6,484 nt of DNA from a bacterium (lineage in GTDB: Bacteria > UBP15 > UBA6099 > DSWB01): contig JAGUYV010000137.1 in the NCBI GenBank assembly GCA_020061125.1, forward strand, positions 1 to 6,484, in the 5' to 3' direction. The translations under genes and the position numbers were made by a program. The first letter of the stretch is position 1, and each line of letters opens with the position of its first letter. The notes beneath the pieces were generated by a model. It was not told the origin of the DNA, made no database searches, and saw only the letters and a list, made by a program, of their open reading frames with translations. Shown in pieces: positions 1-5,420 of this stretch.

Positions 1-141
1 CATTACCGCGCGGCCGCGGCCCTGGAAGCGCCCCCCGTGTCCGCAGCAGCCCGCCGCCACATAGACTACCCCTGCACCGCAAAGGCCCTTGCGGATGTGG
101 CCATCGAATACACCGTGGGCACTGCCATAGCCAGGTATTGA
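1..141 (+). CDS. 3' end of an unidentified protein-coding gene (partial)
   Basis: Frame 1 of the plus strand is open from the window edge to a TGA at 139-141, giving 46 C-terminal residues that end in EYTVGTAIARY. The other two plus frames are less convincing: frame 2 stops at 61-63, and frame 3 reads as Arg/Pro/His-rich shadow sequence. No minus-strand frame here gives a credible gene start. The codons favour G or C in third position, as in the neighbouring genes, but include ATA twice and AGG once. The stop is followed within about 30 bases by a hairpin with a T run, which fits a gene end. The gene converges on the enoyl-CoA hydratase gene. I do not recognise the family from so short a tail, so no function is offered. 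The coding call itself is moderately sure. Confidence 0.5.
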   Translation, partial: HYRAAAALEAPPVSAAARRHIDYPCTAKALADVAIEYTVGTAIARY

Positions 142-165
142 TCGGCAACCGTTTATCCCTCAAAT

Positions 166-206
166 AAAAACCGCGCCCGGCGTTGCCGGACGCGGCGTTG
201 GTTTTT
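166..206. terminator. Bidirectional intrinsic terminator between convergent genes
   Basis: The arms CCGCGCCCGG (171-180) and CCGGACGCGG (186-195) form a 10-pair stem with one C/A mismatch around a CGTTG loop. On the minus strand the stem is followed directly by TTTTTATTTG, which suits the end of the enoyl-CoA hydratase transcript (stop at 226). On the plus strand GGTTTTT follows at 200-206, so it can also stop the plus-strand gene ending at 141. The outer A run (166-170) and T run (202-206) can pair and lengthen the stem past a small bulge. Confidence 0.8.
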
Positions 207-225
207 CACGAATTCGCCGAACGGG

Positions 226-999
226 TTATTCGCCCTTGAACTCGGCTTTGCGCTTTTCGAGGAATGCGCCGATGCCTTCCGCGGCGTCCTTGGTTTTGAC
301 GACCTGGCAGAAGTCGTCGCACTCGATGTCCAGGCCTTGTTCCATAGTGGTCTCCACGCCGCGGTTCACGGCGTCGAGGATATACTTTGTGGCAAAGGGC
401 GCGCGCGCGGCGCAGGCGGCCGCCACGGCTTTGGCTTCGTCCAGAACCGTGCCTGCGGCGCACAGCTTGTCCGCCAGTCCAATTTCCACGGCTTCTTTGG
501 CGCTGCACGCCTTGCCCAGGATCATCAGTTCGAGGGCCTTGGGCTTGCCGATGAGCCGCGCCATGCGCTGCGTGCCGCCGTAACCGGGGATGATGCCCAG
601 GTTGGACTCGGGCAGGCCGATCATTTTCACGGTTTCATCAATGAAGCGCCAGGTGCATGACAGGGCCATTTCGCAGCCGCCGCCCAGGGCCACGCCGTTG
701 ATGGCCGCGATCACGGGCTTGCCGCACCGCTCGATTTTAAGGAAACAACCCTGGCCTTTCTTGATTAAATCCGCGGGGTTTTCGCCGAATCCGCTCTTGA
801 GGTCGGCGCCCGCGCTGAAGGCTTTTTCGCCCTCTCCGGTGATGATGATGGCGCGCACTTCCTTGTCCGCGGTCAGTTCGGTAATGGCCGCTTCCATGTC
901 CTCAAGCAGTTGCACATTGATGGGATTGAACGGCGGCCTATTGATGCTCACGATTGCGTATCCGTTTTCCTTTGCCACATTCACTGTTTCGTATGCCAT
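226..999 (-). CDS. Enoyl-CoA hydratase (crotonase family)
   Basis: Cytoplasmic crotonase-fold enzyme of 257 residues, the usual family length. It likely adds water across a 2-enoyl-CoA to give 3-hydroxyacyl-CoA in beta-oxidation or its reverse. Visible signatures: the first oxyanion-hole segment AFSAGADL (60-67); ALGGGCE (104-110), giving the second oxyanion-hole glycine and the first catalytic Glu110; and GLPE (128-131) with the second Glu131, followed by LGIIPGYGGTQR (134-145). Both glutamates needed for hydratase activity are present, which argues against an isomerase-only member. They lie 21 residues apart, one more than the 20 of rat crotonase (Glu144/Glu164). The C-terminus FLEKRKAEFKGE is typical of the family. 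An in-frame ATG at 1071 would add 24 residues, but it overlaps the promoter elements; the ATG at 999 has a strong ribosome site 10 bases upstream and starts like the family. A short-chain (crotonyl-CoA) substrate is plausible but unproven. Confidence 0.92.
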   Translation of the reverse strand: MAYETVNVAKENGYAIVSINRPPFNPINVQLLEDMEAAITELTADKEVRAIIITGEGEKAFSAGADLKSGFGENPADLIKKGQGCFLKIERCGKPVIAAINGVALGGGCEMALSCTWRFIDETVKMIGLPESNLGIIPGYGGTQRMARLIGKPKALELMILGKACSAKEAVEIGLADKLCAAGTVLDEAKAVAAACAARAPFATKYILDAVNRGVETTMEQGLDIECDDFCQVVKTKDAAEGIGAFLEKRKAEFKGE

Positions 1000-1009
1000 G
1001 AGTACGGTT

Positions 1010-1015
1010 CCTCCC
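1010..1015 (-). promoter_or_regulatory. Ribosome binding site that fixes the hydratase start
   Basis: On the minus strand GGGAGG, followed by AA, lies 10 bases before the ATG at 999-997. It sits in the same CCGGGAGGA context as the sites before the thiolase and the acyl-CoA dehydrogenase. It rules in the start at 999 over the upstream in-frame ATG at 1071, which has no comparable site and lies within the predicted promoter. Confidence 0.8.
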
Positions 1016-1061
1016 GGATTATCGGCGAAATGCGTCCCGCTCTCTCCGGCGGGGCGATCAG

Positions 1062-1090
1062 ATTCTATCATCGGGCATGCGGGGCGTCAA
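1062..1090 (-). promoter_or_regulatory. Sigma-70-like promoter for enoyl-CoA hydratase
   Basis: On the minus strand TTGACG (1090-1085) is followed, after exactly 17 bases, by TAGAAT (1067-1062). Both boxes match the sigma-70 consensus at five of six positions. Transcription would start near 1055 and give a leader of about 55 bases with the ribosome site near its end. The leader can form a short CCCGC/GCGGG stem (1053-1049 with 1040-1036). The promoter lies in the 114-base gap after the thiolase stop, so the hydratase can be expressed apart from the thiolase; no terminator is visible in that gap, so read-through from the thiolase is also likely. Predicted from sequence only. Confidence 0.55.
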
Positions 1091-1113
1091 ATTGCATGCT
1101 GCGGCTTTCATGG

Positions 1114-2307
1114 TTACACCCTGTCCACGATCATGGCGATGCCCATGCCGCCGCCGATGCACAGGGAGGCCAGGCCGCGGGCTGCGTCCTTTTCCTGCAT
1201 GGCGTAAAGCAGGGTCACGAACACGCGCGCGCCCGAGCAGCCGATGGGATGGCCCAGGGCGATGGCGCCGCCGTGGATGTTGATCACATCCATGCGGTTC
1301 TCAAGCCCGAGATCGCGCACCACGGCCAAAGCCTGGGACGCAAACGCTTCATTCAACTCGAAGATGTCAATGTCGTCCAGGGAACAGCCGGCTTTTTGCG
1401 CGGCCTTGCGCGATGACGGCGCAGGCCCCATGCCCATGTATGCGGGATCCACGCCCGCGGATGCATAGGACACGATTTTCGCGATCGGCTTGAGGCCAAG
1501 CTCATCAACTTTTTCTTTGGACGCGAGAATCACGGCGGCGGCGCCGTCGTTGATGCCCGAAGCGTTGCCTGCGGTCACGGTGCCGCCGTCTTTTTTGAAG
1601 GCCGGGGGCAGTTTGGCCAGGGCCTCGGCCGTGGTGCCAGCGCGCGGATGCTCATCCGTGTCGAACGCCAGGGGATCGCCCTTGCGCTGCTTGATGCTCA
1701 CGGGCACGATCTGGGACTTGAATGCGCCGGATTCGATGGCCTCGCATGCGAGCTGCTGGCTGCGCGCGGCGAAGGCGTCCTGATCCTGGCGGCTGACGCC
1801 GTATTTTTCCGCGATGTTCTCTGCGGTCATGCCCATGTGATAGCCGTTGAAAATCTCGAACAGGCCGTCGTGTATCATGGTGTCAATTACGCTGCCCTGA
1901 CCCATGCGATAGCCCCAGCGCGCGCCGGGCAGGGCGAAGGGTGCGGCGCTCATGTTCTCCATGCCGCCCGCGGCCACGATGTCCGCATCTCCGCACTGGA
2001 TGGCCTGCGCGCCCAGGGCGATGGCTTTAAGGCCGGAACCGCACACCTTATTGATGGTGAACGCGGGGTTCTCCTTGGGAATGCCCGCTTGCATGGCGCT
2101 CTGGCGCGCGGGATTCTGACCCTGTGCCGTAGTCAGCACACAGCCCATGATGGTTTCCTCCACCTGCGCAGGCTCCACGCCCGCGCGCTGCATGGCCTCG
2201 ACCAGGGCCACGCGGCCAAGCTCCACGGCCGGGGTGTCCTTGAGCGTGCCGCCGAACCGGCCCACGGCCGTGCGAACCGCTGATGCGATGTATACATCTT
2301 TTATCAT
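1114..2307 (-). CDS. Acetyl-CoA C-acetyltransferase (thiolase)
   Basis: Thiolase of 397 residues, the standard length for biosynthetic/degradative acetoacetyl-CoA thiolases. It joins two acetyl-CoA into acetoacetyl-CoA plus CoA, or runs the other way as the last step of beta-oxidation. All active-site signatures are present: nucleophile Cys89 in [17 protein letters not shown] (114-120), [10 protein letters not shown] (248-257), NEAF (319-322), His353 in [16 protein letters not shown], and Cys383 in CIGGGMG. The N-terminus [16 protein letters not shown] is also typical. The ATG at 2307 is preceded by GGGAGGA with 8 bases between. The gene has a predicted promoter of its own after the terminator of the upstream unit, and the enoyl-CoA hydratase follows 114 bases downstream. 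Acetyl-CoA acetyltransferase (AtoB/PhaA type) is the best call; a broader 3-ketoacyl-CoA chain range cannot be excluded from sequence. Confidence 0.95.
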   Translation of the reverse strand: MIKDVYIASAVRTAVGRFGGTLKDTPAVELGRVALVEAMQRAGVEPAQVEETIMGCVLTTAQGQNPARQSAMQAGIPKENPAFTINKVCGSGLKAIALGAQAIQCGDADIVAAGGMENMSAAPFALPGARWGYRMGQGSVIDTMIHDGLFEIFNGYHMGMTAENIAEKYGVSRQDQDAFAARSQQLACEAIESGAFKSQIVPVSIKQRKGDPLAFDTDEHPRAGTTAEALAKLPPAFKKDGGTVTAGNASGINDGAAAVILASKEKVDELGLKPIAKIVSYASAGVDPAYMGMGPAPSSRKAAQKAGCSLDDIDIFELNEAFASQALAVVRDLGLENRMDVINIHGGAIALGHPIGCSGARVFVTLLYAMQEKDAARGLASLCIGGGMGIAMIVDRV

Positions 2308-2379
2308 TATTGATGTCCTCCCGGGATGCCCCGCGCGAACAGCGCGCCCTCGCGCGGCGCCTGCGTTTTGATTTGGATG

Positions 2380-2408
2380 ATCTTAATGGATTCGCGGCAC
2401 GGGTTCAA
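2380..2408 (-). promoter_or_regulatory. Sigma-70-like promoter for the thiolase
   Basis: On the minus strand TTGAAC (2408-2403), then 17 bases, then TAAGAT (2385-2380). Transcription would start near 2373 and leave a leader of about 65 bases. That leader is very GC-rich and contains a GCGCG/CGCGC stem around a five-base loop (2347-2343 with 2337-2333) upstream of the ribosome site. The promoter lies just past the terminator of the upstream unit, where the thiolase would need one. Not tested experimentally. Confidence 0.55.
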
Positions 2409-2437
2409 CCGCGCGGGCAGGGCTGCAAAATGTAAAA

Positions 2438-2464
2438 ATCCCCCGCACGCATCCGGCGGGGGAT
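2438..2464 (-). terminator. Intrinsic terminator after the isomerase-like gene
   Basis: A perfect nine-pair stem, ATCCCCCGC with GCGGGGGAT, encloses a nine-base loop (2447-2455). On the minus strand the stem runs straight into TTTTACATTTT. There is no T run on the plus-strand side, so it acts only on minus-strand transcription. It ends the unit holding the acyl-CoA dehydrogenase and the isomerase-like gene, and separates that unit from the thiolase. Confidence 0.88.
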
Positions 2465-2469
2465 GAATC

Positions 2470-2511
2470 TGTCCGGAACAATCCTGACATGGCGCGGGCC
2501 AGGCCCGCGCC
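2470..2511 (-). repeat. Two further inverted repeats in the 3' untranslated region
   Basis: Between the TGA of the isomerase-like gene (2517-2515) and the intrinsic terminator lie two more potential hairpins. The first, at 2491-2511, is a palindrome of ten-base arms around a single central base; as RNA it would fold with an eight-pair GC stem and a five-base loop. The second, at 2470-2489, pairs TGTCCGGA with TCCTGACA apart from one mismatch, around a four-base loop. With the terminator they make three adjacent stems. They may protect the transcript's 3' end or reinforce termination; neither role can be shown from sequence. Confidence 0.6.
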
Positions 2512-2514
2512 GCG

Positions 2515-3579
2515 TCACTTGCCTTTGCGGCTTTTTATCACTTTGGCGATGAATCGCTTGTCCAGCCCCAAGACACGGAAGACTTCTTCATAGCAGGCCA
2601 CGGCGTCGCGGCGGGACTGCGCCTCGTTGAGAGCTTTCTTGTCTAAGCGCCGCGCGAGATCCCAGATGAATTCCCATTGGAGCACGCTGCGGCGCACGGC
2701 GTCCACCTGGTTCTCGGTGTATGGGAACAGGTCGTAGCCCACGCGCTCGCCGTTTGCGCCGTAGCCAACTCTCTGCAACTCCACGGCCAGGCCCAGCGTC
2801 TGCATGAAAAACGATGCGCCTACCATGTTGTCGTCGTCGAAGCTGCCCCAGCCGCTGTTGCCGTGCTGGTGCCCGAGCTTTCCTTCGGACGCGAGCAGGG
2901 CCGCGTACTCGGCCAGAGGCTCGCCGTTCATGATCAGATGCTGCCAGTCCATGTTCACAAGCACATGATCCGTGGGCACGCCGCGGTCCTTCACCTTCTG
3001 GATCGTGAACAGCGTCATGCCGATGTCGCGCATGAGGATGCGCATGGCCGGCTCGGAGTTTTTGTGTTCAAGCAGCATGGTCACGCCGTAGTCCGCGCAG
3101 TGCGCGGCCGCATCCGCGATGCCGTCTACGAACCACTCCCAGGTTTTGCCGTAATCCACCTGAAAAGGATAGTTGTAGCCCTCGGAGCCGGGCCAGATGA
3201 TGAACTTCGCGCCGATGTCCGAGGCCAGTTCGATACCCGCGCGGGTGATGGCGCGCACCTCTTTGCGGATTTTCAATGACGGGTTGATGAAAGAGCCGTG
3301 GCTGTACTTGGGGTCGCTGAACAGGCCCAGTGCGATGCAGTGGATGTCGCACGAGCCGAGCAGGGCCTGAATTCGCCCGAGGGTTTTTTCGTTGACCTCG
3401 CCGGGGTAATGGTACTCGAAACCGTCCACGATGTCCGACAGCCCGGCCACGGCGCGCTCCGTGCGCTGGAACATGGTTTCCTTTCCCGCCTCGGGCTGGT
3501 ATCCGCCGGGCATGAACCGCGTGGCGTTGCCCCCGAACGCCCAGATCCCCACACTGTTTTTCACTCTTTTTGCAGCCAT
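2515..3579 (-). CDS. Xylose-isomerase-like TIM-barrel protein of unknown substrate
   Basis: This 354-residue soluble protein matches the xylose isomerase layout when aligned from memory with the Streptomyces enzyme (about 388 residues). Landmarks in order: VGIWAFGG (10-17), His57 in the place of catalytic His54, Phe87 near PKYSHGSFINP, LASDIGAKFIIWPGSEG (118-134), Glu171 and Lys173 in LLEHKNSEP (metal ligand and catalytic Lys), Asp211 and His214 in NMDWQH, His237/His239/Asn241 in GHQHGN, Asp248 and Asp250 in FDDD, and Asp283 in GYDLFP. Differences: the metal-1 ligand Asp245 is replaced by His239, Glu217 by Asp211, catalytic Asp57 by Gly60 and Lys289 by Phe285. It is therefore probably a metal-binding isomerase or epimerase, but not a standard xylose isomerase. 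The ATG at 3579 follows GGGAGAGGA with five bases between, 25 bases after the acyl-CoA dehydrogenase stop, so the two are probably cotranscribed. The substrate is unknown. Confidence 0.75.
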   Translation of the reverse strand: MAAKRVKNSVGIWAFGGNATRFMPGGYQPEAGKETMFQRTERAVAGLSDIVDGFEYHYPGEVNEKTLGRIQALLGSCDIHCIALGLFSDPKYSHGSFINPSLKIRKEVRAITRAGIELASDIGAKFIIWPGSEGYNYPFQVDYGKTWEWFVDGIADAAAHCADYGVTMLLEHKNSEPAMRILMRDIGMTLFTIQKVKDRGVPTDHVLVNMDWQHLIMNGEPLAEYAALLASEGKLGHQHGNSGWGSFDDDNMVGASFFMQTLGLAVELQRVGYGANGERVGYDLFPYTENQVDAVRRSVLQWEFIWDLARRLDKKALNEAQSRRDAVACYEEVFRVLGLDKRFIAKVIKSRKGK

Positions 3580-3604
3580 GCGATTCCTCTCCCTTGCGAG
3601 CCTG

Positions 3605-5320
3605 TTACGGATTCATCTGGTACGCGCCCTTGAGCGCGAACACATGCTCGTTCCACACGCGATCGAATCGTGCCCGATCCGTCACCGGATTCATAATCAT
3701 CTTCATGCAAAGATCCTGCTGCGCGGGTGTGGCGCTGGGCTTCTGGTACAGTTGCAGGGCGTAGCGCGAGAAATCACGCACCATGAAGTCGAAAATCTGG
3801 TCCAGGAGATCGTCGGACACATCGTCCGTGAGATTGCGGTACTCGATGATGAGCTGCCCGTAGGCCACGAGTGTGAACAGTTCGCCCATGGAAAGCAGGA
3901 AATCAATGTCGCGGGACTGGGCTTTGGCCGCCTCGGCGTCTGTTGCGGAGGCCATGAGGAACTGCTTGAAGACTTCAATCTGCTTTTTGAACACCGCGAT
4001 ATTGGGGAGGTCCGCGCTATTGTATGCGATGTTGAAATCGTGGAACTGGATGCCTCCAAGGCCCTTGGTCGGCCCCTGGTTGAAGAGGAAATCGTCGTTG
4101 CGCGGATCCGTGACGCGCGGGATGTCGGGGAACTTGCCGGGATTGAAGAAATAGTTGCGGATAAACTTGATGATGAGGGCCATGTTCACATGGACCGTTC
4201 CCTCGAGCTTTGGCAGGGCGCGGATGTCGCGCGCGGCCATCTCGAAATAGGTGTCCTTCTCGAAGCCCTTGGCCGCGATCACATCCCACAGCAGATTTAT
4301 GACCTCCTCGCCCTGGCAGGTGACCTTCATTTTCACGAGCGGGTTGTAGAGCAGATAGCGGCGGTCGTCGGCCGAGGCCGAGCGCATGTAATCAATGGCG
4401 CGGCGCGAGAAAACTTTCATGGCCGCGAGGCGCGTGTACGCATCCACGAAAAGCTGCTGGATGTGCGGGAAATCCGTGACATGTTTGCCGTAAAGCACGC
4501 GGTTGGCGGCGTGGTCAATGGCTTCATAGAACGCATGCGTGGCGATGCCGATGGACGCCCAGCCCAGGTTGAACTTGCCCACATTCACGGTGTTGAGCGC
4601 GCTGTCCCAGGCGTCGCGGCCTTTGGTCAGGATGTCGGCGTCCGTGATCGGGTAATCGTGCAGCGCGAACTGGGCCACATAGGACTGCACATTGACCACA
4701 TTGCGGATCAGCTCGTACCACTTGGCTTTGGAGCCGACGGCGAAGAACACGAAATCGTCCGTGCCCTTGATTTTGCCGAAGGTGGACACGAGCGCGGCCT
4801 CGTTGGCGTTGCCGATGTAATACTTCTCGCCGTTGGCAAGATAGGTCCCGTCCTCCTGGGGCGTGAGGTTTGTTTCCGTGGAATACAAATCCGCGCCGTG
4901 GTGCCGCTCGGACAGGCCGAAGGCGAAGATGCCGCCGTCGTCCAAAAGCTGCGCGGTCTTCTTTTTTACCTCCTCGTTCTGCCCCATCCAGATGGGGCCG
5001 AGGCCCAGGATGGACACCTGCCAGGTGTACCAGTAGTGCAGGGCGTAGAACGCGGTGATTTCGTTGAACTCGCAGTTGCGGTATGTGTCCCAGCGATACT
5101 CGTGCGTTGCTCCGTAGGGCGAGGGGGTGAGCAGGCGCGCGAAGATCTTGTTGTATTTCTGGAAATCCAGAAAATCCTGATACCAGACGGCCTTACGGTC
5201 ATCGGCCTTGAGTTTTTCCTTGCCCTTGTTCTCAAAGAACTCAATGGTCTTTTTCATCATGTCTTTTGACGCGTCATCGAGCAGTTGCGGGTCATATTTT
5301 TTTGGGTTGAACAGAATCAC
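3605..5320 (-). CDS. Acyl-CoA dehydrogenase with long C-terminal extension
   Basis: FAD enzyme of 571 residues that should oxidise acyl-CoA to 2-enoyl-CoA, the first step of beta-oxidation, passing electrons to an electron-transfer flavoprotein (none encoded here). The middle domain shows FAFGLSERHHGADL (132-145) and NGEKYYIGNA (163-172), typical flavin/substrate-contacting segments. The C-terminal helical domain has LYGKHVTDFPHIQQ (276-289) and RDIRALPKLEGT (364-375), where Glu373 sits at the position of the catalytic Glu of medium-chain enzymes. About 198 residues follow that Glu, against roughly 20 in the usual 380-400-residue enzymes; this tail looks helical and acidic and is part of the long-form subfamily. 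The start is GTG at 5320, chosen because GGGAGGA lies six bases upstream. No signal peptide or membrane segment is visible. Chain-length preference cannot be read from the sequence. Confidence 0.9.
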   Translation of the reverse strand: MILFNPKKYDPQLLDDASKDMMKKTIEFFENKGKEKLKADDRKAVWYQDFLDFQKYNKIFARLLTPSPYGATHEYRWDTYRNCEFNEITAFYALHYWYTWQVSILGLGPIWMGQNEEVKKKTAQLLDDGGIFAFGLSERHHGADLYSTETNLTPQEDGTYLANGEKYYIGNANEAALVSTFGKIKGTDDFVFFAVGSKAKWYELIRNVVNVQSYVAQFALHDYPITDADILTKGRDAWDSALNTVNVGKFNLGWASIGIATHAFYEAIDHAANRVLYGKHVTDFPHIQQLFVDAYTRLAAMKVFSRRAIDYMRSASADDRRYLLYNPLVKMKVTCQGEEVINLLWDVIAAKGFEKDTYFEMAARDIRALPKLEGTVHVNMALIIKFIRNYFFNPGKFPDIPRVTDPRNDDFLFNQGPTKGLGGIQFHDFNIAYNSADLPNIAVFKKQIEVFKQFLMASATDAEAAKAQSRDIDFLLSMGELFTLVAYGQLIIEYRNLTDDVSDDLLDQIFDFMVRDFSRYALQLYQKPSATPAQQDLCMKMIMNPVTDRARFDRVWNEHVFALKGAYQMNP

Positions 5321-5326
5321 TTGGGG

Positions 5327-5333
5327 TCCTCCC
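5327..5333 (-). promoter_or_regulatory. Ribosome binding site that fixes the GTG start of the dehydrogenase
   Basis: On the minus strand GGGAGGA ends six bases before the GTG at 5320-5318. No in-frame ATG lies at a comparable distance from a Shine-Dalgarno sequence, so the GTG is the supported start. The same extended CCGGGAGGA context precedes the thiolase and the hydratase. Confidence 0.8.
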
Positions 5334-5374
5334 GGGGGGATGATTTGGGAAAAACATTCACTTGCGGGTATTCA

Positions 5375-5403
5375 AGTATAGAAAATTGCGGAATCGTTGT
5401 CCA
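5375..5403 (-). promoter_or_regulatory. Sigma-70-like promoter for dehydrogenase and isomerase-like gene
   Basis: On the minus strand TGGACA (5403-5398), 17 bases, then TATACT (5380-5375); each box matches the sigma-70 consensus at five of six positions, and the spacer is AT-rich towards the -10. The start would be near 5368, giving a leader of just under 50 bases. The -35 box begins eight bases after the stop of the upstream metallopeptidase gene, so the promoter fills the short gap. A six-pair palindrome abuts the -35 box. Confidence 0.6.
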
Positions 5404-5420
5404 CGCGGGCCTAACCCGCG
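5404..5420. repeat. GC-rich inverted repeat over the metallopeptidase stop codon
   Basis: CGCGGG (5404-5409) and CCCGCG (5415-5420) flank the five-base loop CCTAA, which contains part of the TAG stop of the metallopeptidase gene. The repeat touches the predicted -35 box of the next unit. There is no T run after it on either strand, so it is not a standard intrinsic terminator. It could be a weak transcript-end hairpin or an operator; chance is also possible in such GC-rich DNA. Confidence 0.4.

Noticed and set aside
1000-1071. 24-residue N-terminal extension of the enoyl-CoA hydratase from the ATG at 1071
   Set aside because: The added residues overlap the -35/-10 region, do not resemble crotonase N-termini and lack a good ribosome site, whereas the ATG at 999 has one.
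590-1207. Plus-strand open frame of 205 codons across the hydratase and thiolase ends
   Set aside because: It overlaps two confident minus-strand genes and the promoter between them; its translation shows no family features.
1648-2283. Plus-strand open frame of 211 codons opposite the thiolase
   Set aside because: It is antisense to conserved thiolase motifs, its composition is His/Ala/Arg-rich, and it has no convincing ribosome site.
2331-2360. GC-rich stem in the thiolase leader as a possible riboswitch
   Set aside because: The stem is only five pairs, there is no known riboswitch core, and such repeats are expected by chance in GCGC-rich DNA.
2677-3279. Plus-strand open frame of 200 codons opposite the isomerase-like gene
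   Set aside because: Antisense shadow: its Val/His/Ala-rich translation mirrors the codon bias of the real minus-strand gene.
2515-3579. Calling the TIM-barrel gene xylA
   Set aside because: The fold and many active-site positions match, but the metal-1 ligand and two catalytic residues differ and there are no xylose genes nearby, so the specific name is not supported.
3431-5269. Plus-strand open frame of 612 codons opposite the acyl-CoA dehydrogenase
   Set aside because: The minus strand encodes a clear dehydrogenase with family motifs throughout. The plus frame is open because GC-rich third positions leave few stops in the antisense frame; its translation is rich in His, Val and Glu with no recognisable motif, and it also runs over the start of the isomerase-like gene.
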